From a bacterium (GTDB taxonomy: Bacteria > BMS3Abin14), in NCBI GenBank assembly GCA_022865845.1, contig JALHUC010000276.1, forward strand, positions 1 to 7,515: a stretch of 7,515 bases of DNA, written 5' to 3'. Both the position numbers and the translations under genes were made by a program. Positions 1 to 6,726 of the stretch are shown here, one piece after another (the first letter of the stretch is position 1; the number at the start of each line of letters is the position of its first letter). A model generated the notes under the pieces. That model saw only the letters and a program-made list of their open reading frames with translations, was not told the origin of the DNA and did not search any database.

Positions 1-753
1 GACACTCTCATCGTGGCTATCAACTTTCTCGATGAGGAACAGTACTACACTGTTCCTACAAAAATGTTATCAACACAGGTCGGTGATGAGATCCAACGCG
101 GGCAGACCCTGGCTGAAGGAAAAAGATGGAAACCAGGCCTGCTGCTCACCGGACTCCTCATGACCCTGCAAATCTCGGTAATTTCAATATTCCTGGGGAT
201 CATTATCGGATTGATCACAGGCCTGGCCAGACTTTCCAATAGTCCTGCGCCGAAATGGCTGGCTATTGGCTATATTGAACTCATCAGGGGTACTCCCCTT
301 CTTGTTCAGATCTACATCTTCTACTTCTTTATCGGGCAGGTATTCAGGTTGTCGAGCTTCATGGCAGGTGTACTTGCTTTGTCTTTTTTCGCCGGCGCCT
401 ACATAGCGGAAATAATAAGAGCAGGCATCCAGTCTATCCACCGGGGCCAGATGGAGGCTGCCCGGTCCCTGGGCATGAACTACCCCCAGGCCATGCGGCA
501 CATAATCCTTCCCCAGGCGTTTAAACGGATCCTTCCGCCCCTGGCAGGACAATTCATATCGCTCATAAAAGATTCCTCCCTGGTGGGGGTCATCGCCCTC
601 GTCGAACTTACCAGGGCAGGGAGGGAGATCGGCACAAGCACCTTCAACTATTTCGAGGTTTTCTTCACGGTTGCGATCCTTTATCTCATTCTGACCTTCA
701 GCCTGTCCATGATCGTCCAGTATCTGGAGAGGAGGTTCGCGGCCAGTGATTGA
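1..753 (+). CDS. Polar amino-acid ABC transporter permease, 5' partial
   Basis: Inner-membrane permease of a polar amino-acid importer (the His/Glu/Gln/Arg/opine family), which forms the channel that the periplasmic binding protein and the ATPase work on. Numbering from the GTG at 13, hydrophobic segments lie near residues 43-72, 96-112, 115-133, 185-198 and 215-236. The cytoplasmic EAA loop that docks with the ATPase is clear ([22 protein letters not shown], about 148-169). [13 protein letters not shown] near 88-100 is also a family hallmark. The frame is open to base 1, and the GTG at 13 has no ribosome-binding site. About 45 mostly polar residues precede the first membrane helix, whereas family members usually start just before it or carry an extra N-terminal helix. 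I therefore infer that the true start lies upstream of the window. It overlaps the ATPase gene by 8 bases, so the two form an operon. The substrate cannot be told from the sequence. Confidence 0.93.
   Translation, partial: DTLIVAINFLDEEQYYTVPTKMLSTQVGDEIQRGQTLAEGKRWKPGLLLTGLLMTLQISVISIFLGIIIGLITGLARLSNSPAPKWLAIGYIELIRGTPLLVQIYIFYFFIGQVFRLSSFMAGVLALSFFAGAYIAEIIRAGIQSIHRGQMEAARSLGMNYPQAMRHIILPQAFKRILPPLAGQFISLIKDSSLVGVIALVELTRAGREIGTSTFNYFEVFFTVAILYLILTFSLSMIVQYLERRFAASD
731..735 (+). promoter_or_regulatory. Ribosome-binding site of the ABC ATPase
   Basis: GGAGG (within GAGAGGAGG) lies 10 bases before the GTG at 746, inside the end of the permease gene. The spacing is slightly long, but it supports GTG as the start, and no ATG is available in this frame nearby. 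Confidence 0.6.
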
Positions 754-1477
754 TGTCAGCAGTGTATACAAAACCTTCTATTCAAGACACAAGGTTGCAG
801 CGCTGGTCGATGTCTCCCTGCAGGTGGATAAGGGCGAGGTCGTGGTTATATGCGGCCCCTCGGGGTCCGGTAAAAGCACCCTCCTGCGATGTCTCAACCA
901 CCTGGAAACGATCGACAAGGGTAATATCATCATTGACGGGATCCATCTCACCGACTCACGCACCAACATCAACAATGTCCGTGCCGAGGTGGGGATGGTG
1001 TTCCAGAGCTTCAACCTTTTCCCGCACATGACAGTGCTGGAAAATGTCAGTATCGCCCAGATAAAGGTTCGCAGGAGGTCCCGACAGGAAGCGGAAAAAA
1101 TCGCCATGGAGTTGCTCATTAAGGTCGGGATCCCGGAAAAAGCGAAATCATACCCTTCGCAACTCTCCGGAGGACAACAGCAGAGAGTGGCCATCGCAAG
1201 AGCCCTTGCCATGCAGCCAAAGATCATGCTGTTTGATGAACCAACCTCTGCCCTGGACCCCGAGATGATCGGGGAAGTGCTTGATGTCATGAAGACCCTG
1301 GCCCGGGAAGGGATGACCATGTGCTGTGTTACCCACGAGATGGGGTTTGCCCGTGAGGTGGCCGACAGGATCGTTTTCATGGACGAGGGTGGTATTGTTG
1401 AAATTGGAACGCCGGATGAGCTATTTAATGATCCCAAGGAGGAGAGGACCAAGGCGTTCCTGGCACAAATATTATAA
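746..1477 (+). CDS. Polar amino-acid ABC transporter ATP-binding protein (GlnQ/HisP type)
   Basis: Cytoplasmic ATPase that powers the importer whose permease precedes it. All nucleotide-binding motifs are intact in a 243-residue protein, the usual length for the family: Walker [10 protein letters not shown] (37-45), Q-loop [17 protein letters not shown] (85-101, Gln87), signature [15 protein letters not shown] (140-154), Walker [14 protein letters not shown] (160-172), and the H-loop histidine in CVTHEMG (His197). The order and wording ([26 protein letters not shown]) are those of the GlnQ/HisP/ArtP group. The start is GTG at 746, with a GGAGG at 731-735 inside the permease gene. It gives the typical N-terminus [11 protein letters not shown], and the 8-base overlap suggests translational coupling. 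No solute-binding protein gene follows. In this family it often lies upstream, here outside the window. Confidence 0.96.
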   Translation: MIDVSSVYKTFYSRHKVAALVDVSLQVDKGEVVVICGPSGSGKSTLLRCLNHLETIDKGNIIIDGIHLTDSRTNINNVRAEVGMVFQSFNLFPHMTVLENVSIAQIKVRRRSRQEAEKIAMELLIKVGIPEKAKSYPSQLSGGQQQRVAIARALAMQPKIMLFDEPTSALDPEMIGEVLDVMKTLAREGMTMCCVTHEMGFAREVADRIVFMDEGGIVEIGTPDELFNDPKEERTKAFLAQIL

Positions 1478-1480
1478 ATG

Positions 1481-1508
1481 CAGTACCCGGTACCCAGTAC
1501 CCGGTACC
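1481..1508. repeat. Tandem 14-bp repeat built of heptamers
   Basis: CAGTACCCGGTACC occurs twice, perfectly and head to tail. Each 14-mer splits into the related heptamers CAGTACC and CGGTACC. The repeated GGTACC palindromes could fold into a weak hairpin just after the ATPase stop codon, but no T-run follows, so I do not call a terminator. Confidence 0.9.
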
Positions 1509-1581
1509 AAGGAGTTTAAACCAACGGAACCATACCTTTGCATGTAGGTTATTATTAACGGCTGTCTTGGATCAGGTTTAT

Positions 1582-1616
1582 TACTGGATACTGGATACTG
1601 GCTTCTGGATACTTGA
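1582..1616. repeat. Heptamer array (TACTGGA type)
   Basis: Five consecutive 7-nt units drift from TACTGGA (twice) through TACTGGC and TTCTGGA to TACTTGA. The array ends directly before the ribosome-binding site of the flavin reductase-like gene. Its sequence differs from the array at 1481-1508, but the period is the same. Confidence 0.85.
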
Positions 1617-1619
1617 AGC

Positions 1620-1624
1620 GGAGG
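1620..1624 (+). promoter_or_regulatory. Ribosome-binding site of the flavin reductase-like gene
   Basis: GGAGG lies 4 bases before the ATG at 1629 and fixes that start. An overlapping frame with an ATG at 1613 is a shadow. Confidence 0.7.
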
Positions 1625-1628
1625 ACTT

Positions 1629-2195
1629 ATGAAAAAGCGATCTATAAAACCTTCCACTTTCCTCGCCCCGGTTCCCGTGGCCCTTGTTACCTGCCAGGAC
1701 AAAGGCGGGCGGCCCAACATAATCACCATTGCGTGGACCGGAGTCGTCTGTTCAGACCCGCCCATGGTCAGCATAAGCCTCAGGCCCTCCCGATATTCAT
1801 ACGGCATCATTAAGGAAACCGGGGAGTTTGTTGTGAACATACCCACCGTTGATATTATTCTGAAGGCTGATCAATGCGGAATAACCTCCGGCAAAGAGTC
1901 GGACAAATTCGCGGATACCGGATTGACACCGGTGAGCGCTGAAAAGGTCACACCGCCCCTGATAGAGGAGTGCTGCGTGTCCATGGAGTGCAGGTTAACG
2001 GAGATCGTTCCCCTGGGAGTTCACGACATGTTCCTGGGAGAGATCATCGCGACCCACGTTGCTGATGAGGCCTTCGACGCTGACGGGAACATCCGGATGG
2101 AGATCATCAATCCCCTTGGTTACAGCCCCATGGACCGTTCCTACCGCGCCCTGGGCGACGCTCTGGGAAGCTACGGGTTTTCAAGAAAAGTCTAA
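1629..2195 (+). CDS. Flavin reductase-like FMN-binding protein (flavoredoxin/DIM6-NTAB type)
   Basis: Predicted cytoplasmic split-barrel flavoprotein of 188 residues, the normal length for the flavin reductase-like/flavoredoxin group. These proteins bind FMN and either move electrons between NAD(P)H or ferredoxin-type donors and flavin, or serve as electron carriers. The family pattern is clear: PVPVALVTCQD near 14-24, RPNIITIAWTGVVCSDPPMVSISLRPSRYS (28-57, the FMN phosphate and isoalloxazine pocket region), TGEFVVNIPT (64-73), and the late barrel segment HDMFLGEIIATHV (132-144). There is no signal peptide and no fused domain. The start is ATG with GGAGG 4 bases upstream. It stands alone, 151 bases after the ABC operon and convergent with the peptidase gene, so its partner and substrate cannot be inferred. 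The family assignment is firm and the reaction is not. Confidence 0.92.
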   Translation: MKKRSIKPSTFLAPVPVALVTCQDKGGRPNIITIAWTGVVCSDPPMVSISLRPSRYSYGIIKETGEFVVNIPTVDIILKADQCGITSGKESDKFADTGLTPVSAEKVTPPLIEECCVSMECRLTEIVPLGVHDMFLGEIIATHVADEAFDADGNIRMEIINPLGYSPMDRSYRALGDALGSYGFSRKV

Positions 2196-2213
2196 TACTG
2201 ACTGGACGACCTG

Positions 2214-2253
2214 GCGACGGAGCGACTGAGCGAAAGATCAGTGCGGAGTGCAA
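2214..2253. repeat. Octamer then heptamer short tandem repeats
   Basis: Three 8-nt units (GCGACGGA, GCGACTGA, GCGAAAGA) at 2214-2237 are followed after two bases by two 7-nt units (AGTGCGG, AGTGCAA) at 2240-2253. ACTGA at 2225-2229 and TCAGT at 2238-2242 could pair across an 8-base loop, but no T-run follows, so this is not a clear terminator for the flavin reductase-like gene. The rest of this intergenic region, about 2254-2395, is AT-rich, and I see no gene or signal in it. Confidence 0.75.
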
Positions 2254-2395
2254 ATTTTCGTACTTATTTCAGTTCCCAAATCTCATGTCCAAGTTTTGAT
2301 CAAGGAGTCAACATCCTAAATTTTATTTTGTTTGCGTGAAAATATGCATGTAAACCACAATAGCCTGCACTATAAATTATAAAGCTTTTGCCCCT

Positions 2396-2435
2396 ATCGC
2401 TAATTCGCTAAGTCGTCCCTTCGTCAAGTCGGAAG
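2396..2435. repeat. Octamer array (TTCGCTAA type)
   Basis: Five 8-nt units: ATCGCTAA and TTCGCTAA, then the more diverged GTCGTCCC, TTCGTCAA and GTCGGAAG. Read on the minus strand, the units (TTAGCGAA and relatives) resemble the GCGACTGA units at 2214-2237 on the plus strand. The two arrays may therefore be related, in inverse orientation, at the two ends of this convergent gap. Confidence 0.7.
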
Positions 2436-2437
2436 GT

Positions 2438-2472
2438 TTCCCCTTCGCCCTATGCCCTCCGCACTCCGTACT
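2438..2472. repeat. Heptamer array running into the peptidase gene
   Basis: On the minus strand five 7-nt units run from 2472 down to 2438: AGTACGG, AGTGCGG, AGGGCAT, AGGGCGA, AGGGGAA. The first units are translated as the end of the YgjP-like protein, and the TAG stop lies inside the array. The AGTGCGG unit also occurs at 2240-2246 on the plus strand. Confidence 0.8.
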
Positions 2473-3025
2473 GCACATTCGCCCATACCGGAACTTCCTC
2501 CATACCCTTTTTTGCCTGACTGTTGAAAATCCTGTAATCCGGTTCCAGGGAGCCCACCATATTCCAGAACCCACGGGAGTGGTTCAGGTGGACCGTATGG
2601 CATAGCTCATGGTTCAGGATGTATCTGACCACCTCGGGTGAGAGGAAGAGAAGCCGATAGTTAAGGTTGATGTTCCCCCTGGAGGAGCAGCTTGCCCAGC
2701 GCGTCCTCTGTCCCCGCACGGAAACAGTTCCAAAGGGCAAACCTGCCTGAGCGCTCAACTCATCTAGCCATGGCGCCAGGGAGGCCCTGGTTTGCCGAAC
2801 AAGCCACCGCCTGAGCCCAAGTATTACTTCCCTTCTATCCTCAACCTTCCCGCTAACAATCAGCACTTGGTTCCCGTTACTTCGAGCCTGGACCGATCGA
2901 CTGGCCGTCTTACGGTACCTTACGGTCCACCGCTGGCCCAGAGCGGGGAGGTAAATCTCATCAGGCAGGTGAACGGGAGAAGGGATACCGGCGAGGTGTC
3001 TTAGATGGCGGAGAATACTTTTCAA
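2450..3025 (-). CDS. YgjP-like zinc metallopeptidase (M48-related, DUF45)
   Basis: Predicted cytoplasmic zinc-dependent metallopeptidase of the YgjP/DUF45 (WLM, SprT-like) group; substrates of this family are poorly known. The diagnostic core is intact: RTRWASCSSRGNINLNYRL (107-125), then HELCH (139-143) as the HExxH zinc site with catalytic Glu140, and NHSRGFW (148-154) with the third likely zinc ligand His149. The N-terminal part (31-75) has the usual RKTASRSVQAR pattern. At 191 residues it is within the family range. The start is TTG, chosen because AAAGGA lies 6 bases upstream on the coding strand and no ATG or GTG gives a full-length N-terminus. The last residues (VQYGVRRA) are encoded by short tandem repeats and are probably not conserved. 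It lies 135 bases downstream of the mechanosensitive channel gene on the same strand and may be cotranscribed with it. Confidence 0.92.
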   Translation of the reverse strand: MKSILRHLRHLAGIPSPVHLPDEIYLPALGQRWTVRYRKTASRSVQARSNGNQVLIVSGKVEDRREVILGLRRWLVRQTRASLAPWLDELSAQAGLPFGTVSVRGQRTRWASCSSRGNINLNYRLLFLSPEVVRYILNHELCHTVHLNHSRGFWNMVGSLEPDYRIFNSQAKKGMEEVPVWANVQYGVRRA

Positions 3026-3031
3026 GTAAAG

Positions 3032-3037
3032 TCCTTT
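3032..3037 (-). promoter_or_regulatory. Ribosome-binding site supporting the TTG start
   Basis: AAAGGA on the minus strand with a 6-base spacer before the TTG at 3025. It decides the start of the YgjP-like gene, which lacks an ATG near its N-terminus. Confidence 0.6.
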
Positions 3038-3043
3038 AAAGTG

Positions 3044-3064
3044 ATCTCAAATCTCAGATCTCAG
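3044..3064. repeat. Heptamer array (ATCTCAG type)
   Basis: Three 7-nt units, ATCTCAA, ATCTCAG, ATCTCAG, sit just upstream of the ribosome-binding site of the YgjP-like gene. Two GAATATG units follow at 3080-3093, again with a 7-nt period. Confidence 0.8.
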
Positions 3065-3092
3065 AGAGATTTGAAGAGTGAATATGGAATAT

Positions 3093-3153
3093 GGGAGGGG
3101 GAATAAAGGCACATTTTTTCTCCCCCTCTCCCACTCACCCTCTCCCCCACTCT
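3093..3153. repeat. Purine/pyrimidine-biased segment with heptamers and inverted repeat
   Basis: CTCTCCC, ACTCACC, CTCTCCC and CCACTCT follow one another at 3126-3153, a strongly pyrimidine-rich 7-nt array just past the stop codon of the channel gene. GGGAGGGGGA (3093-3102) is almost perfectly complementary to TCCCCCTCTCCC (3121-3132) across an 18-base loop holding a T-run. A hairpin is possible, but the T-run lies in the loop and not after the stem, so a standard intrinsic terminator is not supported. Confidence 0.65.
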
Positions 3154-3160
3154 ATCGTGC

Positions 3161-4222
3161 TTATCCGCCGCCGCCATTTTTTTCAATAAATAGTGTCTGC
3201 GTCGGATAAGCAAACTCAATCCCCTCTTCTTCGAATTTCCTAAATAACGCCAGATTAATCTCCTGCTGAATTTCCATATAAAGAGCATAATCCCTGTCCA
3301 GCACCCAATAGACGATCTCAAAATCCAGGGAATAAGCACCGTACGTGGCGAAGTGAACCCGATCGAAGCGCACTGGATCCCGTGCCACTATTATCTCCTG
3401 GATCATCCCGGGAATGCGCTCCAGTTTGTCCGCCGGAGTCTGGTAGGTCACACCGATAGTGAAAAGAACCCGCCTCTCGTTCATACGCCTGAAGTTGCGA
3501 ATTCTGCTCCCGAGGAGATCGGTATTGGAAAAGACGATCTGTTCACCGGACAGGCTCCGCACACGGGTAGTCTTGAGTCCCACGTGCTCCACTGTCCCCA
3601 TCTGTTCTCCCACGATGATGAAATCACCGATAACGAAGGGGCGGTCCAGGACGATGGACAGGGACGCAAACAGGTCGCCCAGGATACTCTGGAGAGCCAG
3701 GGCCACCGCGATACCGGATATCCCGAGTCCCGCTACGAGCGCGGTAATCTCTATCCCGAGGTTGTTCAGGGCCAGCAGGACCACAATGGCCCAGAGAGCG
3801 GCTTTGGCCATCCAGGTAATAACGGAATAAGCCTCCAGGTTGAGCCCGTCCCCTCCGTCCTTCGTGGCTCTTCTGGTGACAAAGTAGTTGATCATGCCGT
3901 TGCCCCAGAACCCAACCTGTAAAAACAGGAATATGAATACCGCGCCAACGATCACCCTCCCGGCATGTGTGGGCAGTACGAGGAACAGGGAGGCCCCGTA
4001 GACGGCAAGGGCGAAAAAGAGGATCTTTTTTGTCCTCACCCGGACAAGGTCCGCCATGAAGTAACCGAGGTCGTTGGTCGTCCTGTCGGCCATTCTCTTC
4101 AAACGGTTTCCGACCGTTCGGCGCAACACCGAGAGTATGGCGTATATCGCCAAAACTACCGCGAGCGCGATGACCCACCTAAGAAGACTATTCCCGAGAT
4201 AAACCTGGTCTAATATGAACAC
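3161..4222 (-). CDS. MscS-family mechanosensitive ion channel
   Basis: Inner-membrane channel that opens under membrane tension and releases solutes during osmotic downshock. Hydrophobic segments are near residues 13-33, 66-84, 88-106 and 134-153, followed by the pore-lining, Gly/Ala-rich helix (LVAGLGISGIAVALALQSILGDLFASLSIVLDRPF, about 162-196). The MscS beta domain follows: GDFIIVGEQMGTVEHVGLKTTRVRSLSGEQIVFSNTDLLGSRIRNFRR (199-246), a very typical stretch. The alpha/beta C-terminal domain then runs to about 340, and the end is a short Gly-rich tail. At 353 residues with extra N-terminal helices it is longer than E. coli MscS (286 residues), like the larger paralogues. The start is GTG, well supported by TAGGAGG 6 bases upstream. 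It is divergent from the chemoreceptor gene and lies upstream of the peptidase gene. Confidence 0.95.
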   Translation of the reverse strand: MFILDQVYLGNSLLRWVIALAVVLAIYAILSVLRRTVGNRLKRMADRTTNDLGYFMADLVRVRTKKILFFALAVYGASLFLVLPTHAGRVIVGAVFIFLFLQVGFWGNGMINYFVTRRATKDGGDGLNLEAYSVITWMAKAALWAIVVLLALNNLGIEITALVAGLGISGIAVALALQSILGDLFASLSIVLDRPFVIGDFIIVGEQMGTVEHVGLKTTRVRSLSGEQIVFSNTDLLGSRIRNFRRMNERRVLFTIGVTYQTPADKLERIPGMIQEIIVARDPVRFDRVHFATYGAYSLDFEIVYWVLDRDYALYMEIQQEINLALFRKFEEEGIEFAYPTQTLFIEKNGGGG

Positions 4223-4228
4223 GTTTTT

Positions 4229-4234
4229 CCTCCT
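4229..4234 (-). promoter_or_regulatory. Ribosome-binding site of the MscS-type gene
   Basis: AGGAGG on the minus strand with the spacer AAAAAC before the GTG at 4222. It is a strong site and settles the GTG start. Confidence 0.75.
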
Positions 4235-4317
4235 ACCTGCTGCGTGTCGGAAAACCTTGACACTTTATTGTGATTTTTTCGGGAAACATTAATTTCGAAT
4301 CTGGACCAGCGATATTG

Positions 4318-4480
4318 CCTGGCAACTTGATACCGTCAAGCGATACGTGACCAGGATTCACCAAACCCTTTCTTTGGTAAAGGCGAAAAACGTCAACCAA
4401 TCGTACACTAAGTATTGGTTAATCAGGGCCACCCGTCAAGGATGTAACTCACCACCGGGATTTAGTCCGGTCAGATTAAC
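4318..4480 (+). promoter_or_regulatory. Candidate structured leader or operator region upstream of the chemoreceptor
   Basis: This part of the 343-base divergent gap is dense in complementary segments. CCTGG (4318-4322) can pair with CCAGG (4351-4355), enclosing CTTGA/TCAAG (4326-4330/4336-4340). ACCAAA (4360-4365) can pair with TTTGGT (4373-4378). AACCAAT (4395-4401) can pair with ATTGGTT (4414-4420). ACCGGG (4454-4459) can pair with TCCGGT (4466-4471). GTTAATC (4418-4424) can pair with GATTAAC (4474-4480), competing with the ATTGGTT helix. It could be a folded 5' leader or dyad operators for a regulator. It does not match the c-di-GMP-I (GEMM) riboswitch core as I know it. Short helices also arise by chance, so confidence is low. 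TTGACA at 4257-4262 has no acceptable -10 partner, and I assign no promoter in the gap. Confidence 0.3.
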
Positions 4481-4495
4481 ATTTTCTTTGAACGT

Positions 4496-4500
4496 GGAGG
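4496..4500 (+). promoter_or_regulatory. Ribosome-binding site of a small leader ORF
   Basis: GGAGG lies 4 bases before the ATG at 4505, the same spacing as at the flavin reductase-like gene. It serves the 23-codon ORF; the chemoreceptor ATG at 4566 is too far away and in another frame. Confidence 0.5.
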
Positions 4501-4504
4501 CTAA

Positions 4505-4576
4505 ATGGGATACTCTGCATCACCGTTCACCAACTCATCAGGGCTGACAAATGATTTAATAAATTATGGATACTGA
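4505..4576 (+). CDS. Possible 23-codon leader peptide overlapping the chemoreceptor start
   Basis: A short ORF, ATG 4505 to TGA 4574-4576, encodes MGYSASPFTNSSGLTNDLIN followed by YGY. It has a good GGAGG 4 bases upstream, while the chemoreceptor ATG at 4566 has none. The two frames overlap by 11 bases (ATGGATACTGA), so a ribosome ending on the small ORF would stop right over the chemoreceptor start. I infer a translational-coupling leader. The peptide itself looks like no family I know, is polar, and has no membrane segment or run of one amino acid that would suggest attenuation. It could be fortuitous. Confidence 0.4.
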   Translation: MGYSASPFTNSSGLTNDLINYGY

Positions 4577-6575
4577 AATCAACTCCAGACTTCAAGCTAT
4601 TATCCGGAAATCCGGCGGAAGTGCCTCACGATACGCTCTCCTGGGGTTTATTCTTGGACTATTTACCCCCCTGGGCTGGCTCGGGTTGGACCTCCTTTTT
4701 TCAAAACCGGAAGCAATTACCGTGATCCCCTACCTGAAGAGTTTCTTCTCAGGGGATCCTCGCAACGTAATGACCGTCCTTTACATGTCTCTTGGCACCT
4801 CCTCTATCATGGCGGTCTTCGGATACCTCATTGGCCGCAAGGACGCAAAACTTCTAAATGAGCAACAGAGGATGTCGGAAACCTACAAACTGTTCATGGC
4901 GAAGGAAGAAATGTTCGAGCAAAGGCTCTTAATCCTACACCAGAGAATGAACGGGATCACCCATGTCAGCGCCTCCATTCAGCGATCTGCGGATATGGGT
5001 TCTGTTTTCCGGATCGTCGCAGACGGGATCCACGAAACCCTGGGTTTTGACAGGGCGAACATATTCCTGGCCAACCGGGAAAACGGGATGCTGGAATGCG
5101 TCGAGACGCGCGGCAACCTTGACGAACCCCTTGAAAACATATGTGTGCCCATGAGCGATGAGGGTGGGATCATCTGGCATACACTGAGGGATGACACACC
5201 TATAGTGATCAAAGACTCCTCTGACATGAAGCCTGAACACCGGCTCAGCTCTCCCTACGACAAGATCAAGGCGATCCGGAGCACATCCTTCATGCTCATT
5301 CCCTTTCATGACGGGAAGGAGGCTATCGGCATTTTCGGCGTTGACAACAAGTTCAAAAAAACTCCTATCAACGATGAAGAGATTGACATCATAAAGGTTT
5401 TGGCAGACCAGACCTCAGTCGCCATTTCCAACATAAGGCTCATACACGGGATTCGCCGTATGGATGATCTCATGGAGCAGATCTTCGTCACCATCCAGGA
5501 AAAACGGGACCGCTACTCCGGACAGATCCAGAAACTGGCCGAATCGACGATCCAGCTGCGTGAGGCTGCCGATTCCCTTGCTGCTGACGGAGGGCAGATC
5601 CTGGCCTCTGCTGACGAGGGCACCGCCATCGCCAAAGAGTTGGACAATGTGGGCAACGAAGTCAACGAGGGGATGGACGAACTTGTCTCCTCCATGGAAG
5701 AGATCGCCGTTGTCTCGCGTAGCATGCAAGAGGTTCTCGTTGAGATCCGGGAGAGATCGGATGAATCTGCCAAAGCAGACGACCAGGCCGCAGTGGAAGT
5801 TGACTCCGGTAAAAAGGTATTCAGCGATGCCAGGGAAGGCATGCGATCCCTGGAAAAAATCACCGGGGATTTTACCCGGACCATGGATGACCTTAAAACC
5901 CGTTCCGTTACTGTAAAAGAAACGATCAAGATCATCGACGAGGTCATGGACCAAACCCGACTCCTGGCATTAAACGCCAGCATCATTGCCGCCCAGGCTG
6001 GGGCGCACGGAAGAAGTTTCGCAGTAGTGGCAGAGGAGATCAGTAAGCTGTCCCGCGACGTTGAGGGATCTACCAGCAACATACGCCAGGCCATGGACCA
6101 TTTTGAAAGCGACATCGAAATGGTCATGAGTGGTACGGATCTGATCAGTGAAGCAGTAAAATCGGCTGTTGAAAACACAGGCAAGGCCGAGGTGGTGCTG
6201 AACCGCATCGATGAGAGTTTCAGGCACTCCCGGGACATTAGTATCGCCATCAGGGATGAAACGGTTAAACAGGCTGATGCCGCCGGTAGCGTTGTCGATA
6301 CTACTGTGAGTCTTAACGAGATGGCCGGCAGACTCAAGGAAGGCACCCAGCGCCAGATGGAGAAAAGGGCGACAATCCTGGCATCGGCCGATAGCATGAC
6401 CGAGATAAGCTACCGCCTCTCCCAGACCGCCAAGGTCAACCAGGATGGCAGCCGGGCTCTGCTTCTTACCGTCAGCGAATCGGAGCAGATATTCGAGACG
6501 CTATTCGTGAGTTTGGCGGAGTGGAGGGAGTTGGGAAAAGATATGCTTAAGGAATTGGAAACCTTCGGAGTGTAA
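4566..6575 (+). CDS. Methyl-accepting chemotaxis protein with two membrane helices and a cytoplasmic GAF domain
   Basis: Chemoreceptor of 669 residues that should pass a signal to CheA/CheW. Order: a short cytoplasmic N-terminus; helix 1 (about 23-45); an external loop of only about 23 residues; helix 2 (about 69-90); a linker helix (91-140); a GAF domain (about 145-293, with GFDRANIFLANRENGMLECVETRG and VPMSDEGGIIWHTLRDDTPIVI, ending LADQTSVAISNIRLI); then a long coiled-coil signalling domain (300-660). The hairpin tip is near 457-490: MDQTRLLALNASIIAAQAGAHGRSFAVVAEEI. The common form is LNAAIEAARAGExGRGFAVVAxEV, so the first Glu is Ile, Arg is Gln and the second Glu is Ala. There is no HAMP domain and no CheR-docking pentapeptide at the C-terminus. 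The small external loop means sensing is probably by the GAF domain. A TAA directly upstream in frame fixes the ATG at 4566, which lacks a ribosome-binding site. Confidence 0.94.
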   Translation: MDTEINSRLQAIIRKSGGSASRYALLGFILGLFTPLGWLGLDLLFSKPEAITVIPYLKSFFSGDPRNVMTVLYMSLGTSSIMAVFGYLIGRKDAKLLNEQQRMSETYKLFMAKEEMFEQRLLILHQRMNGITHVSASIQRSADMGSVFRIVADGIHETLGFDRANIFLANRENGMLECVETRGNLDEPLENICVPMSDEGGIIWHTLRDDTPIVIKDSSDMKPEHRLSSPYDKIKAIRSTSFMLIPFHDGKEAIGIFGVDNKFKKTPINDEEIDIIKVLADQTSVAISNIRLIHGIRRMDDLMEQIFVTIQEKRDRYSGQIQKLAESTIQLREAADSLAADGGQILASADEGTAIAKELDNVGNEVNEGMDELVSSMEEIAVVSRSMQEVLVEIRERSDESAKADDQAAVEVDSGKKVFSDAREGMRSLEKITGDFTRTMDDLKTRSVTVKETIKIIDEVMDQTRLLALNASIIAAQAGAHGRSFAVVAEEISKLSRDVEGSTSNIRQAMDHFESDIEMVMSGTDLISEAVKSAVENTGKAEVVLNRIDESFRHSRDISIAIRDETVKQADAAGSVVDTTVSLNEMAGRLKEGTQRQMEKRATILASADSMTEISYRLSQTAKVNQDGSRALLLTVSESEQIFETLFVSLAEWRELGKDMLKELETFGV

Positions 6576-6604
6576 TCGCCAATTACTTCACTAGTTCGGG
6601 GCCA

Positions 6605-6726
6605 CCGTCAATAGCACACCATCTACTTCGTACTCCCTCCTCGCAATCCTCAACAACTTCTTGAGTTCTTGGTTCGGCCGTCAATAGCACACCATCTACT
6701 TCGTACTTTCTCCTCGGCAATCCTCA
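6605..6726. repeat. Direct repeat pair, about 48 bp, 73-bp offset
   Basis: The copies are 6605-6652 and 6678-6726. The first 30 bases are identical (beginning CCGTCAATAGCACACC); the rest differs by two substitutions and one inserted G, and both end in CAATCCTCA. A 25-base spacer (6653-6677) with a weak hairpin (CAA, AACT / AGTT, TTG, from 6651 to 6671) separates them. They belong to the same array as the longer units that follow, sharing the hairpin-plus-GAGGAT junction on the minus strand. Confidence 0.9.

Noticed and set aside
2225..2242. Intrinsic terminator after the flavin reductase-like gene
   Set aside because: The stem is only 5 bp with an 8-base loop and no T-run follows. It coincides with the octamer repeats.
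4340..4480. c-di-GMP-I (GEMM) riboswitch before the chemoreceptor
   Set aside because: I compared the segment with the conserved core as I know it (the AAACC, GGGACGCAAAGCC and GGTAGC-type elements) and did not find it. Only unspecific short helices remain.
4347..4547. Plus-strand ORF of 66 codons upstream of the chemoreceptor
   Set aside because: It has no ribosome site and no protein-like features, and it crosses the segments that look like structured or operator DNA. The 23-codon ORF at 4505 in another frame has the ribosome site.
5513..6397. Long minus-strand ORF of 294 codons inside the chemoreceptor gene
   Set aside because: It is a codon-bias shadow of the receptor: Ser/Leu-rich, with no domain, and the plus-strand protein is unmistakable.
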